Assembly: GCA_041156125.1 (NCBI GenBank)
Contig: JBEVTI010000009.1
Span: 62,001-126,000, forward strand
Source of the DNA: Paraktedonobacter carboxidivorans
GTDB lineage: Bacteria > Chloroflexota > Ktedonobacteria > Ktedonobacterales > Ktedonobacteraceae
Direction: 5' to 3'
Length of the DNA: 64,000 nt
The notes beneath the pieces were generated by a model that was not told the DNA's origin, did no database searches, and saw only the letters and a list, made by a program, of their open reading frames with translations. Within the stretch, counting starts at the first letter, position 1; every line of letters starts with the position of its first letter. Shown piece after piece: positions 8,918 through 18,619 of this stretch. The position numbers and the translations under genes were made by a program.

Positions 8918-11900
8918 TCACCAACCAGTGATTTGAAAGCCTGCCCAATAATAGGGGTCGGCATAGGGACAATTACCGGGGGCGAGTTCCTCAGCGGAAG
9001 ATTGAATGATCTCCTGAGCCTGCAGAGCGTCAAAGCGATTGGCGCGCCCACGTACAGCGGCAAGGTGAGCACTGCTTACTAGCGCGTGTCCATTCGCGAC
9101 TGCGGTGGACCTTGTTGCCTGGTGGCTTGCTTTTACAGCAAGAGATGAGATAGTCGCCTGCCAGAGAAGCAATTCCTGGTTGGTGACTGTGCGTAACCAC
9201 CGTTGGGCGCGAGCCAGAGCTATGGCTGGTGGCTCGGTATGCATCTGGGGAAACCACTCGAGCGCGAAGCGCACCATGAGGAGATAGGTTGCGCGATCGT
9301 CTACAGACCACAACGAGGCCAGAATGGCAGACGCCCCTGCTTGCAGCATGCCCGCCGCGAGGCTGCGCACCTCGTCCCGCGCTCCTTGCAGATCGAGGAT
9401 AGCTGTCTGGCATGCAGATAAGATGAGTAGCCGGAGTCCGCGCAGATCAACCTGGTCGCTCAACAGGTCGGCCAGGGTCAATTCCTCCTCATGGGCCAGA
9501 ATGAGCCGCGAGCGCAAAAAGTTCTGGGTATCGAAGACGCCATGACAGGACGCATTCACCACCAGACCAGTATGTAATGCTTCAATCAACCAGGCACGCG
9601 AAGCCTGCCACTGCACTTTGACGCTTGCAAATCGTTCCAGGCGCTTTCCTAGTTCCGCCAGAGTGAAAGCCTCGGCCTCCCCCCAACGCAGGTTCTGTTG
9701 CGTTGGATAGGGGTTCCCAAGCGCATACACACCCGTGCGTGGTGCTCTGGTTTGCTCATCATGCAAGAGAGAGCGTGCGCTTGGAGCAATGCTGGTAGGA
9801 AGCGTCTCGCCTAGCGTGCGCCCATCACGCAGGAGTGTTCCTTGAAGCGCAAAGGCCGCGAGGCGTCCACAGGGAACGAGCGTCAGACTGCTAACACCAG
9901 CTGTTTGCAGCCACACCACCAATGGCTGAAGCATTGTCTCGCGCAGAGCTGACTGGCAGTGTTGCAGTTCGCGTTGGAGTACGACGTGGTTCAGGGTACA
10001 TGCCAGGAGCGAGATGTTCTCTGCGCTCAATGTAGTGAGAGCTTGATCAAAAAATGGGGCCAGTTCTACAAGAGCAAGCACCTCTTGCGCTGCCGAGTCG
10101 ATGGTACCTGTCTGCGCGCCTATGAAACATGCGGTATGAAGAGCATCGGCCTTTTCGCGAAACGTCGTCCCAGGCCAGAGCTGGAGTAGAACAAAAACGT
10201 TGCCTCGCTGCGCACAGTCGAAACCACCAGTGATATATTCTGAGTCAGCCAGATGCGTTTCAATCAATGTTCTCACAAATGCTTCAGTAAGAGCAGGCAA
10301 AGCAAGAGCCACAAAACGGGCCGAGAGCGATCTTTCTGGTTGCGAGCTCAAAGCCGCAACGGCAACCCCACCCCATGGCGACGCGGCGAGATAAACCAGG
10401 GCGTGACCGGGTCCACAGCGCTCCGCTGCTTGCAGAATAATGGCATCGTCAAGGGTATCAGCAAGGAAATTGGCGGGATCTCGTGCCGTGCGGATCTCCT
10501 CTCTCACGGCAGCAAATGCTGCTCGCGTCTCTCGGTAAGCGGCAGTACGTTCCAGCATAAGGTAGCGTTGACCATCTTCATCCAGACCCGCGGAAAGCGG
10601 AGCCTGCAAAAGCGCCTGTGATGCGATAAAAGCCTGGTGAGCTGTTGTGTAGCGCAAACGGCGTTCAGCATTGCTGATGCGCTGAGGATCGGCAGTTGTG
10701 AACTGGATCGACTCGGCGAGTCCGCTTGCACGTCCCTGCTCGATAGCCACAGCGGCCTCCGCTATTTTGTCCAGGCGAGCCAGCGCAAAACCATCATGGA
10801 TAGCTGCCTCGCGTCCCTCTTTCAAGACCGCATCGCGTCCAACAGCGCCCGCGCCAAGAGCGACAAGCAGCGTTTCAGCCTTACGGGCAGCGACATAGGC
10901 ATCATGTGTCCCTTCCCAATCCTCACGTAATGCCTGCGTTTCCGCGCAATCAAGCTGCACCTGGCGGTGTTCGCTAGGAAAAGCATCCAATGTATAGATA
11001 CGGAGAGACTCGCGATGGGCCGTCAGAGCAAGACTAAGATTCTCCAGATGGTCCCCCTCCAGGCGGATCTGATAAGTCGCGCCGAGATTGCGCTGGACCA
11101 TAGCGTAATCCTGGGGCAGAGCCTCTAGCGTCCAGACGCGCATCGCCTCGTGATAACAGGCAATGGCTTGCTCCAGGTTAGCGCGCTGTTCTCCTGCCAG
11201 ACGATGTTGATAGGCTTCTCCCAGATTATTCTGAACCTTCGCATATTGATAAGGGAAAGCATCAAGTGTCCAGGCACGCATCGCTTCACGATAGCAGCCA
11301 ATCGTTTGCTCCAGATTATCGCGGCGCTCTCCCGCGACACGTATCAGATAAACGGCTCCAAGATTGTTCTGCAACATCGCATACTGAAAAGGATAGTTAT
11401 CCAAAGTATAGACGCGTAACCCTTCACGATTACAGGCAATAGCACGCTCCAGATTATCGCGACGCTCTCCCGCAATGCGCTGCCAATAGGCCAGGCATAA
11501 ATTATTCTGGACTCTAGCATATTCAAGAGGTGAAGTATCCAGCGTATAGACACGCAACGCTTCATGACAATAGGTGATGGCTTGTTCCAGGTTATCGCGC
11601 TGTTCCCCATTGATGCGTTGTGAATAGGCGGTAGCAAGGGCCAGTTGACCCTGAGCATACTCTCTAGGAAACGCTTCAAGTGTAAAGAGAGTCGCCGCCT
11701 GGCGAAAACAGGCAATAGCTTGTTCTAGATTAGCACGCCGCTCGCCTGCGACCCGGAGAATAGCAGCTGATCCCAGAATATGAAGGGTTGCTGCATGCTC
11801 AAAAGGGAATGCCTCTCTTGTACGCACGCACAATGCTGCGTGGCAACAGGTAAGAGCCTGTTCCAGGTTATCCTGGCGCTCGCCTTCGATGCGTTGCTGA

Positions 11901-12511
11901 TATGTTTGCCCAAGACCATGCTGAGCCAGGGCATACTCGTAGGGGAGATCAGCCTGCGTAAAGACGCGCAAAGCCTCGCGAAAACAGGCAATAGCTCGCT
12001 CCAGGTTATCACGCTGCACTCCCAAAGCGCGCTCGCGATAGACATTGCCCAGCGTCACCTGAGTGCTGGCATATTGAGAAGGGTAAAGCGCCAGGGTATA
12101 GACTTGCAAGGCTTCCTCGCAAGCGGCAAGGGCAGCTTCCATCTGCCGCGTACGATCTCCACCAGGATGCTGCTGATAGGCGATTGCTAAAGCACCTTGT
12201 AGGGCCGCGCGTGTCTCTGGTGGAGATCCAGGATCTGCTTGCGCGCGCGCCAGCGCCTGGAGCAATACCTCTCCGCGGGCTGCGGCAGTTTCAGAGGGTG
12301 AGTGATTGCGCTGCATCTCGACCAATTGCTGACTGAGTGACTCCAGTTCGGGAGACAAGCCAGCTACCAACCCGCTATACAAACGTTCGTCTGGTTGGAT
12401 AGGCTTTATCAGAGGGTCGAAATGATCCATCGTTCCTAATACTCCTGGGAGGGCTGATCGTACATGGCCGGGCAATTGAGCCAGGCAATAGCTGCCAATC
12501 TGATCAGGCAT
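8918..12511 (-). CDS. TPR-CHAT protein (caspase-like putative protease)
   Basis: 1197 residues. Nine TPR-like repeats of 46 residues (about 105-530, consensus LGxxYxxRxxGExxDNLExA) are followed by a linker and a C-terminal CHAT domain. Both expected catalytic residues are present: His990 in NASCHGVFD and Cys1034 in LLILSACQTA, followed by the typical GxxxVxSLWxVDD-like stretch (AILASLWSVDDRAT). CHAT domains are clan CD, caspase/separase-related proteases; characterised bacterial examples cut a partner after activation (for example TPR-CHAT with type III CRISPR). No CRISPR or effector gene is adjacent here. AGGAG lies about six bases before the ATG. The neighbouring genes on the same strand are a small exported peptide and a decayed NB-ARC gene. 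The TPR array is repetitive in DNA as well (138-bp units), so repeat number may vary. Confidence 0.9.
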   Translation of the reverse strand: MPDQIGSYCLAQLPGHVRSALPGVLGTMDHFDPLIKPIQPDERLYSGLVAGLSPELESLSQQLVEMQRNHSPSETAAARGEVLLQALARAQADPGSPPETRAALQGALAIAYQQHPGGDRTRQMEAALAACEEALQVYTLALYPSQYASTQVTLGNVYRERALGVQRDNLERAIACFREALRVFTQADLPYEYALAQHGLGQTYQQRIEGERQDNLEQALTCCHAALCVRTREAFPFEHAATLHILGSAAILRVAGERRANLEQAIACFRQAATLFTLEAFPREYAQGQLALATAYSQRINGEQRDNLEQAITYCHEALRVYTLDTSPLEYARVQNNLCLAYWQRIAGERRDNLERAIACNREGLRVYTLDNYPFQYAMLQNNLGAVYLIRVAGERRDNLEQTIGCYREAMRAWTLDAFPYQYAKVQNNLGEAYQHRLAGEQRANLEQAIACYHEAMRVWTLEALPQDYAMVQRNLGATYQIRLEGDHLENLSLALTAHRESLRIYTLDAFPSEHRQVQLDCAETQALREDWEGTHDAYVAARKAETLLVALGAGAVGRDAVLKEGREAAIHDGFALARLDKIAEAAVAIEQGRASGLAESIQFTTADPQRISNAERRLRYTTAHQAFIASQALLQAPLSAGLDEDGQRYLMLERTAAYRETRAAFAAVREEIRTARDPANFLADTLDDAIILQAAERCGPGHALVYLAASPWGGVAVAALSSQPERSLSARFVALALPALTEAFVRTLIETHLADSEYITGGFDCAQRGNVFVLLQLWPGTTFREKADALHTACFIGAQTGTIDSAAQEVLALVELAPFFDQALTTLSAENISLLACTLNHVVLQRELQHCQSALRETMLQPLVVWLQTAGVSSLTLVPCGRLAAFALQGTLLRDGRTLGETLPTSIAPSARSLLHDEQTRAPRTGVYALGNPYPTQQNLRWGEAEAFTLAELGKRLERFASVKVQWQASRAWLIEALHTGLVVNASCHGVFDTQNFLRSRLILAHEEELTLADLLSDQVDLRGLRLLILSACQTAILDLQGARDEVRSLAAGMLQAGASAILASLWSVDDRATYLLMVRFALEWFPQMHTEPPAIALARAQRWLRTVTNQELLLWQATISSLAVKASHQATRSTAVANGHALVSSAHLAAVRGRANRFDALQAQEIIQSSAEELAPGNCPYADPYYWAGFQITGW

Positions 12512-12928
12512 CGGTGGCTCCTGCCATTTGCTTTACGTTCAAGCGCTTGTGTGCTTTGGGCCTCTGAAAGAGTTTGTGGCGGGAATGCTGCTTGCGTCAT
12601 GCTTCGTTCCCTTCCTTATGGAAGGAGCTAACTTTACCATCTTCCCCAAGTATACCCGATCACCAGAATGATTGTACAGATTCCATCAGTTGAATGGCTC
12701 TTACGCAACCTCGATGACGCGTCTTTTGCAAGCCTTGTCTCCTTTTGGTTGGTTATTCCCCACGGGTTAAGGGGGTTCTACAGTGAGATCTGAAAGACTA
12801 TGGGAGCAGTTCATGAGTCACACCTTTTCAACAACTGGGTGTTTATCATCAGCATATTTCACAAATAATCTCCAGGCCAAATCTTTTTCTGAATTCTGGC
12901 ACTTTCTCACCAGACTGTTGCGTTTTTC
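12512..12928. other. Intergenic region upstream of the CHAT gene
   Basis: Holds a small hairpin (CCTTCC-TTAT-GGAAGG, about 12610-12625) and a minus-strand TATACT (12647-12652) without a convincing -35, which could nevertheless serve the CHAT gene. A 71-codon plus-strand reading frame overlaps the peptide gene and has no coding support. I see nothing else. Confidence 0.4.
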
Positions 12929-13093
12929 TCAGATACATGCCCCAGCAGGTGTTATAACGCTACACCAGTCACTTGGTGAGATGTGCGCAACGAATTGAGT
13001 AGTCGGTGCAATCGAGTGGTTTGTAAGGACCAACGTTGCCGAGAGCGTTATGGTAAACATAAGTGTGGACAACCAACATTTCATTTTTTTCAT
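12929..13093 (-). CDS. Small exported peptide, 54 residues
   Basis: A short gene with a near-ideal ribosome site (GGAGGCAAAGG directly before the ATG) and a classic signal peptide: MKKMK, hydrophobic core CWLSTLMFTITLSATLVL, then a polar tail of about 30 residues with two cysteines near the end (SDWCSVITPAGACI). The start is chosen at this ATG rather than 14 codons upstream because the ribosome site sits here. I do not recognise the family. The tail could form one disulfide loop; a secreted signalling or antimicrobial peptide, or the surviving N-terminus of a larger exported protein such as the remnant just upstream, are the possibilities. Confidence 0.55.
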   Translation of the reverse strand: MKKMKCWLSTLMFTITLSATLVLTNHSIAPTTQFVAHISPSDWCSVITPAGACI

Positions 13094-13257
13094 CCTTTGC
13101 CTCCAGAGTTTTTCTTTTGGGAACTTCGCGAACAAAAGGGATAACTAGCTAGAAGAGCAGTTTTATCAGCAGTAATGAAAACACCTTCTTGCCTGGAGAT
13201 CCCTTTCTCAAAACAAACGTCTTCAAAAACACCTGAGTTGGTAGACAAAGAGGTTGG

Positions 13258-13620
13258 CTACGACCAGGTCACCCAGGCTTCCCCGTAGGTCAGATTGAAG
13301 AGATACTCAGTTCCTGAACTGGTGACTGTACAATCGGTGAGTTTGTACTCGTAGTCCAGCCAGGCCAGATTGACGATATAAATCCTGTACTGACCATTGA
13401 CTGTTGTGTGTGGCAGTACTGGCGCAGTTGTATCTACCTGATTGGTCACCGTGCTTGAGAGAGAGAGAGAAGCCGAACGTATTTTCGGCACCTGCCAGAA
13501 GGAAATTTGCGCTGAATTTCAGGCTATCACTCACTGTCGCAGTGACTGTCACAGACTTTGTTACCGAGAGATGAAGTGTCTCAGTGGATTTGGTGCCATT
13601 TTTTAGACTTTCGATGGGCT
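13258..13620 (-). pseudogene. Remnant of an exported beta-rich protein, frameshifted
   Basis: Two minus-strand frames together read as one Ser/Thr/Val-rich beta protein end: KSTETLHLSVTKSVTVTA, continuing through FSANFLLAGAENTFG, then in the next frame SSTVTNQVDTT ... YKLTDCTVTSSG ending AWVTWS. The switch falls in a CT/GA dinucleotide tract at about 13457-13471. The N-terminus is missing: upstream sequence belongs to the NB-ARC remnant in another frame, so a deletion joined the two. The Val/Ser/Thr alternation is typical of secreted beta proteins in Ktedonobacteria. Function unknown. Confidence 0.55.
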
Positions 13621-14609
13621 TGATAGATCTGGAGGTAGTCTCCGAAGGAACATCCCGTTTCTTCAATATAAGCACCGGCCTGATCCAGAGCGAGCGGAAA
13701 ACCATCAAGAGCAATCACGACATTAGCAGCCTCGTTGCTCTCCTCATCAGTCGCTGACAGACGTTGCACACGATGCAGCAAGAAGTATGTTCCCTCCATC
13801 ACACCCATCTTTTCAACTTCGAGCGCTGTAGCTAGTGAGCTAACTGCATTGGCACGGGTAGTCAGGAGCAGATTTCCATTACCTCGTTGGGGAAGATACT
13901 CCTGGATGAGAGAAATGTCATCAGCGTTGTCAAAAATCAGCAACCAGTGTTGCTGGCATTCCTCCATCCACCGTTTGATTGTTGCTGCAAGTTTGCTCTG
14001 ATCCTTCTCGTCTTTCGTTGTGAAGGCAGGAATCAGTTCCGCAATAGCCACAAAACTGCTCAGGATCGCTTCTTCACTTGCCGCATTGATCCAGAGTGTA
14101 TGCATTGAGTGTCCTGCCCCCCGATCACGATAGGCATATTCAACCGCAATCTGGGTCTTACCGATACCACCGAGTCCCTTAATAGCCTGTGTTTGGATCA
14201 GTGCAACTCGGCGCAGCTCATCGAGTTTCTCGTCCGAAAAGTACTGAGCAATTTGGTCCAGGAGGTCATCACGCCCTGTAAAATGTGGATTGCGTGAATA
14301 AGGGACAGTCCAGAGCATGGATACCTCTGCGGGAGAAGAATTCGTTTCTTCCACTCTTGATGGTTCCCTCTCAGCGGCGGTTAGTGGCGGATTTTCTACG
14401 TCCAACCCTAACTCCTGCACACTTTTGCCAAAGAGGGTACAAAGCTTGATACGGTAATACGCGCTGGGCTGCTAGCGGCCCTGTTCCCATCGTCTAACGG
14501 TGACTACCGTCGTTCCTAACTGGTCGGCTACCTCGCGTTGACGCCAGTTGTGCCGAATGCGTTCCTGCCGTAAATGCTCGTTTCTCTGTATAGCCTTCCC
14601 TGAATTCAT
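13581..14609 (-). pseudogene. Decayed XRE-NB-ARC regulator (STAND ATPase)
   Basis: Translation from ATG 14609 (AAGGGA upstream) gives an XRE-type helix-turn-helix (RQEREVADQL-like, VVTVRRWEQGR) that hits an in-frame TAG at codon 46 (14472-14474), after which the frame continues into a recognisable regulator. Visible are the P-loop GLGGIGKTQIAVEYAYR, Walker B-like LLIFDNADD, LLLTTRA and the DGFPLALDQAGAYIEETG motif. The gene then breaks off after QIYQAHR and runs into out-of-frame sequence of a different protein, so the TPR half is lost. Intact relatives use ATP-driven oligomerisation for signalling; this copy is dead unless the stop is suppressed and the short 279-residue fragment is used. 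Confidence 0.8.
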
Positions 14610-15370
14610 CAGATCTTTTCCCTTTCAAAAAGTCTCATTTTCGTTTTCAGACAAAGATATCAAGAAAAAAAGAAGTTTTTGAACGAAAGAACCTTCCTCC
14701 TAAAAAAGATGCGAAAAAGTCGCATTTCCCGACCTTTTGACGATATGACCCTTGACTAGAGTGTGGCGGAAAAAAGAAAAACGATCTCGCTATCCTCGTC
14801 CCTCGTTTTTCGGTATTTACTGATCAGATCTTGCTCAGTCATAAAAAGACATTTCAGTCTGCTATTGTTTTGTTCAGCATGTCAATTTACTATTATCCGC
14901 AAATATGCTGCTTTCGACCAAGTATATCTCCATTGCAAGTCTAGCGTCAAGATTAAATCAATTGAGATGTACTTCGAATTTTTCAGGTATTAAATAAAAC
15001 AGATGTATCCGCTAGTAGTCGGAAATTCACCAATCGTTCCTTCCATAGAAAAGAACGCTGAAATGCCCTCTCAAGCAGTTGCACCGTTCTTTTCCATGGA
15101 GAGCACTGCGGCAACTTTCGTATTCCTACTTGGTAGGGCAAAAGCATCTTCTGATTAATGGCGTACTGAGATGCCTCTTATGAGTGCTCGATCTCGCCTA
15201 AATGATGGCAAATATTTCTTCCTAATTGCCCATCGGAATGGCCATTTTTCTGACGCTAGAGAGCAAAACTCTGGAACCTATGAGCGAAAAGTTGCCTTTT
15301 TTCAATCTAGATCAATATAATGGGAGCGGAAAGAATAGATTCACTGAACAAGAAACGAGTTGCCAGGATT
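14610..15370. other. Long AT-rich intergenic region
   Basis: No convincing gene. It holds an imperfect inverted repeat with 16-bp arms (TCCATAGAAAAGAACG at 15042-15057 with its complement at 15084-15099, one mismatch) and a second smaller one around 15145-15175 (GCATCT / AGATGC). Plus-strand frames of 64-76 codons here lack ribosome sites and coding character. The promoter of the dehydrogenase gene presumably lies in its right part. Confidence 0.4.
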
Positions 15371-16414
15371 ATGAACGATCAACCCATTCATGTTCTCTCC
15401 GTATTGAATTTGAGCGATAAGCACTTGCAGCGCATCGAGGCGGTTGCTCCGCGCCTGGTGGTCAGCCAGCGCGTGCTTTCTACTAATCAAGCCTATCGTG
15501 CCAGCGCGCAAGAGTTCGCGGCTGTGTTAACTCCTGAAATCGAAGTGTTGTACGCGCACACCACGCCCTTTGATCTGGATCTGGTGCCCAATCTGCGTTG
15601 GGTGCAGCTCAATAGCGCGGGGGTTGATCTGCTTTATGATACGCCCCTCTGGCAAAGCGAGATAGCCATTACCAGCGCCAGCGGCATTCATGCTGTGCAG
15701 ATCGCGGAATACGTGCTGGGTATGCTGCTCTCCTACGCGCACCATTTCCCTGAGATTGCGCGTTTGCAGAGCAGTGGACGCTGGCCAGCGATGGCCGAAA
15801 AGCTCCCGTTTGCTACCAGAGAGCTGCGTGGCAAGACGCTGGGCATTCTGGGCTATGGCGCGATTGGGCGCGAAGTGGCTCGCCTGGCCTCGACCTTTGG
15901 TATGCGCATTCTCGCTACGCGGCGAGCTGGCCGCGTAGCCGCATTCGATGGCTGGACTCCTTCGGGCACCGGCGATCCTGCTGGCAGCCTTCCTGAGCGC
16001 TTCTACGATCTCAATGAATTGTCCGCCCTGCTGCCAGAATGCGACATGCTTGTGCTCGCGCTGCCGCTCAGTTCGCAGACACATCATCTGATTGGTCAGG
16101 CGGAACTTGCCCTGATGCGCCCGCACGCCTTTCTCGTGAATATTGGGCGCGGCCCCCTGATCGATCACGACGCGCTGGCAGTTGCCCTCAGCACGCACGC
16201 CATCGGCGGAGCAGCTCTCGATGTCACTGAGCCGGAACCTCTGCCCGTATCCAGTCCCCTCTGGGCGCTGGATACGGCCATCATCACGCCGCATGTCTCA
16301 GGTATGAGCGTCTACTATAACGATCGCGTGGTCGAACTCTTCTGCGCCAACCTTCAGCGCTATCTCGCAGGCGAACCGCTCTATAACCTTGTCCAGCGAG
16401 ATCAGGGCTATTAG
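15371..16414 (+). CDS. D-2-hydroxyacid dehydrogenase
   Basis: NAD(P)-dependent oxidoreductase of the D-isomer 2-hydroxyacid dehydrogenase family, about 347 residues. The Rossmann motif GILGYGAIGREVARLA is present, as are the catalytic set: Arg in VNIGRGPLID, Glu in DVTEPEPLP and His in ITPHVSGM. Substrate could be glyoxylate, hydroxypyruvate or a related 2-keto acid and cannot be told. The start is ATG 15371 (MNDQPIHVL), which fits the family N-terminus; a frame-open upstream extension of 17 codons has no support. Stands alone, with regulators and signalling genes around it. Confidence 0.9.
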   Translation: MNDQPIHVLSVLNLSDKHLQRIEAVAPRLVVSQRVLSTNQAYRASAQEFAAVLTPEIEVLYAHTTPFDLDLVPNLRWVQLNSAGVDLLYDTPLWQSEIAITSASGIHAVQIAEYVLGMLLSYAHHFPEIARLQSSGRWPAMAEKLPFATRELRGKTLGILGYGAIGREVARLASTFGMRILATRRAGRVAAFDGWTPSGTGDPAGSLPERFYDLNELSALLPECDMLVLALPLSSQTHHLIGQAELALMRPHAFLVNIGRGPLIDHDALAVALSTHAIGGAALDVTEPEPLPVSSPLWALDTAIITPHVSGMSVYYNDRVVELFCANLQRYLAGEPLYNLVQRDQGY

Positions 16415-16479
16415 AAGAGGCATGAACGTGCGCTCTGTACTTGCCGTTCTTAGTAAGAATTTGTGCAGATGTAAGCATA

Positions 16480-16508
16480 TTGCGGCAGCACGTGACCTGT
16501 AGTATACT
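16480..16508 (+). promoter_or_regulatory. Putative sigma-70-type promoter of the TIR-WD40 gene
   Basis: TTGCGG and TATACT separated by 17 bases, about 170 bases before the ATG, giving a long leader. Pattern match only. Confidence 0.4.
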
Positions 16509-16679
16509 ACAAGCGCAGTATTTCTACGCGCGCGCAGCGATTGCTAATAGAGCCCACAGATGAAGCAAACAGGCTAGCGCTACGCGTCAATGAGGCTGCT
16601 GGCGGTCGGATGGCAGGGTTAATAGGGAGAGCAGCGAAGGACGCGGCGAGCAAACTTGTGAAAGGACGGGGCGCCAGCC

Positions 16680-18455
16680 ATGGCCAGACCGATAGATATT
16701 GTTTTCTGCTATGCTCGCAGCGACGAGGCTGATTTGCAGAAACTCAAGAGGCAGCTCAAGCCATTGGAGCGCGTAGGCCTGTTGCGCCTTTGGTATGACC
16801 GTATGATCCTGCCAGGGGAGGACTATGCTCGCGTGATCGAGCGGCGTCTGGACATGACGCAGCTCATCCTTCTGCTGGTGAGCGGCGATTTTTTGGCTTC
16901 GGACTATTGCTACGATATCGAACTCAGACGTGCCCTGGAGCGTCGGCAGCGTGGGGAAGTTGAGATTATTCCCATCATTTTACGCCCTTGTCTCTGGCAA
17001 GATACACCACTTGGACCCCTGCAAGCCTTGCCCACCAACGGCCAGCCCATCATCGACGCCAGCCACGGTCCCCACGAGGACTACGCCTGGATGAGCGTGG
17101 CCGAGGGCGTCAAAGCCGTCGCGCAGGGCTTACAGGATCGTCAGAGCGCGCCAGAGACACCCCTCGCCCTCGTCGCATCCGCGCCCGCAGTCGTAGCAGA
17201 TCCAGCGGCGGACAACAAAGAGCCAGGGCAGCCCGCGCCAGCAATCGCGCCTGACAAAGCGCAAGGCGAAGCAGGAGCAGTGATCGCGCGCGCCGAGCCA
17301 GCACATTCAGCATCCCAGCAAGGATCAGGCACTCCTGCTTCTCCACCAGCGGCTGGACCGACCTCACAGTATCAACCCCAGGCATCAGCCGCGTCAGTCG
17401 AGCCATCCCAGGGAAGCAGCCAGTGGCAGAGTGAGTTCCAGCCAGTGGTGAGTGAGCCGGTTCCTCCCATGAGCACTATCCAGGCATTTTTCTCGGGTGT
17501 GTCTGGCAATCGTTCTAACGGATGGTTCGTACCGGTCCTGAAAGAGCGGCTTCATTATAGCGCTGTGACGGGTCTGGCGCTGGCTGTGGGCGGTAATGTG
17601 GTGTTTTGTAGTAGTTTGGATGGCACATTCAGCGTGTGGGAGACGCTGGGGGGACCTCTGCGCGGCTCCTTCTATTATCACGCGCAACCTGTCGAGCCGA
17701 TTCACGCGCTCGCGTTAAGTGGAGATGAACAGACACTGGCGCTTGGCAAAGCCAATGGCGAGACCATGATCTATTTCTGGCGAGATCAAGCAGGTGGAAG
17801 CAAGGATGTAGCAAATTTCGCTCTGGCCTTTAGTAATAGTCGCCGCCGATACTCTCTCAAGCGGGATGCCAGTAAGGTGCTGGCTCTGGCTTTGAGCAAC
17901 GACGGGTCCGCGCTCTTTAGTGGCAACGAGAGCCATGAAATTGTGATTTGGGAGCCGGCAATTCACGGCAAGCCAGAGCCATTTGCATCGTTCAAGGGAG
18001 ACCTTTTGCGGCTGACAATGCCCAGCAATGAGCGGCTGGTGGGCGCCTCAGCGAGGGAGATCTGGCAGTGGGATTTGCGCGACAAAAAAGCTTTTAAGCT
18101 CACGGCTGGGCAGCATCGGATTACGGCCTTTGCGCTTAGCGCTGGTAGCGGCACCCTGGTCTGGAGTGAACCCTATGGACCTTTGCAGGTGCGCAATCTA
18201 ACAGTGCCCCAGCGCAAACATACGATCATCGCGCGCGTTCAGGAGATCACCAATCTGGCACTATCTGCTGATGGTTCCATGCTCTTTTGCGCGGGGAACG
18301 AGGGCACGATTGAAGTCTGGAATCTGGCGCGCTTCCAGTTCATACAAACTCTGCGTGAGCATGATAGGCGAGTAACGGCCCTGGCGCTCAGCGGGAACAC
18401 CCTCGTTAGCGGCTATGAAGACGGCATGGTGATTGTCTGGCGGCAAGAAGATTGA
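16680..18455 (+). CDS. TIR-domain protein with C-terminal WD40 repeats
   Basis: 591 residues. Residues 1-150 form a TIR domain: IDIVFCYARSDEADLQKL (strand A and box 1), LWYDRMILPGEDY (box 2), and FLASDYCYDIELRRALER with Glu81 in the position of the catalytic glutamate of NAD-cleaving bacterial TIRs. A Pro/Ala/Gln-rich linker (about 155-265) leads to WD40-like repeats with motifs such as GTFSVWE, GTIEVWN and GMVIVWR. Known bacterial TIR proteins act as NADases or nucleotide cyclases, often in phage defence, or as scaffolds. There is no transmembrane helix. No partner effector is adjacent; the next gene is a zinc-ribbon membrane protein. The ribosome site is weak (AAAGGACGGGG about 15 bases upstream). 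Confidence 0.85.
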   Translation: MARPIDIVFCYARSDEADLQKLKRQLKPLERVGLLRLWYDRMILPGEDYARVIERRLDMTQLILLLVSGDFLASDYCYDIELRRALERRQRGEVEIIPIILRPCLWQDTPLGPLQALPTNGQPIIDASHGPHEDYAWMSVAEGVKAVAQGLQDRQSAPETPLALVASAPAVVADPAADNKEPGQPAPAIAPDKAQGEAGAVIARAEPAHSASQQGSGTPASPPAAGPTSQYQPQASAASVEPSQGSSQWQSEFQPVVSEPVPPMSTIQAFFSGVSGNRSNGWFVPVLKERLHYSAVTGLALAVGGNVVFCSSLDGTFSVWETLGGPLRGSFYYHAQPVEPIHALALSGDEQTLALGKANGETMIYFWRDQAGGSKDVANFALAFSNSRRRYSLKRDASKVLALALSNDGSALFSGNESHEIVIWEPAIHGKPEPFASFKGDLLRLTMPSNERLVGASAREIWQWDLRDKKAFKLTAGQHRITAFALSAGSGTLVWSEPYGPLQVRNLTVPQRKHTIIARVQEITNLALSADGSMLFCAGNEGTIEVWNLARFQFIQTLREHDRRVTALALSGNTLVSGYEDGMVIVWRQED

Positions 18456-18619
18456 GAGAAGAGGCCAGAGAGATCGGCCCAGGCCTAAAAAGGCTGCCTG
18501 CCAGCGTTCTCTTATTGATTTACTTAGTGTGCTGAATAACGGTCTTTTATCCAGCATGAGATGTTGCTCTATATATGTTTTGTAATACAGATATTCTCTG
18601 GCGAAAGCGAGAAATTCCA

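Noticed and set aside
12783..12998. 71-codon plus-strand frame
   Set aside because: Overlaps the exported peptide gene antisense and lacks a ribosome site.
14763..14993. 76-codon plus-strand frame
   Set aside because: No ribosome site, AT-rich, no recognisable protein features.
16541..16732. 63-codon frame before the TIR gene
   Set aside because: Overlaps the TIR gene in another frame; weak start and no known domain, so left unsupported.
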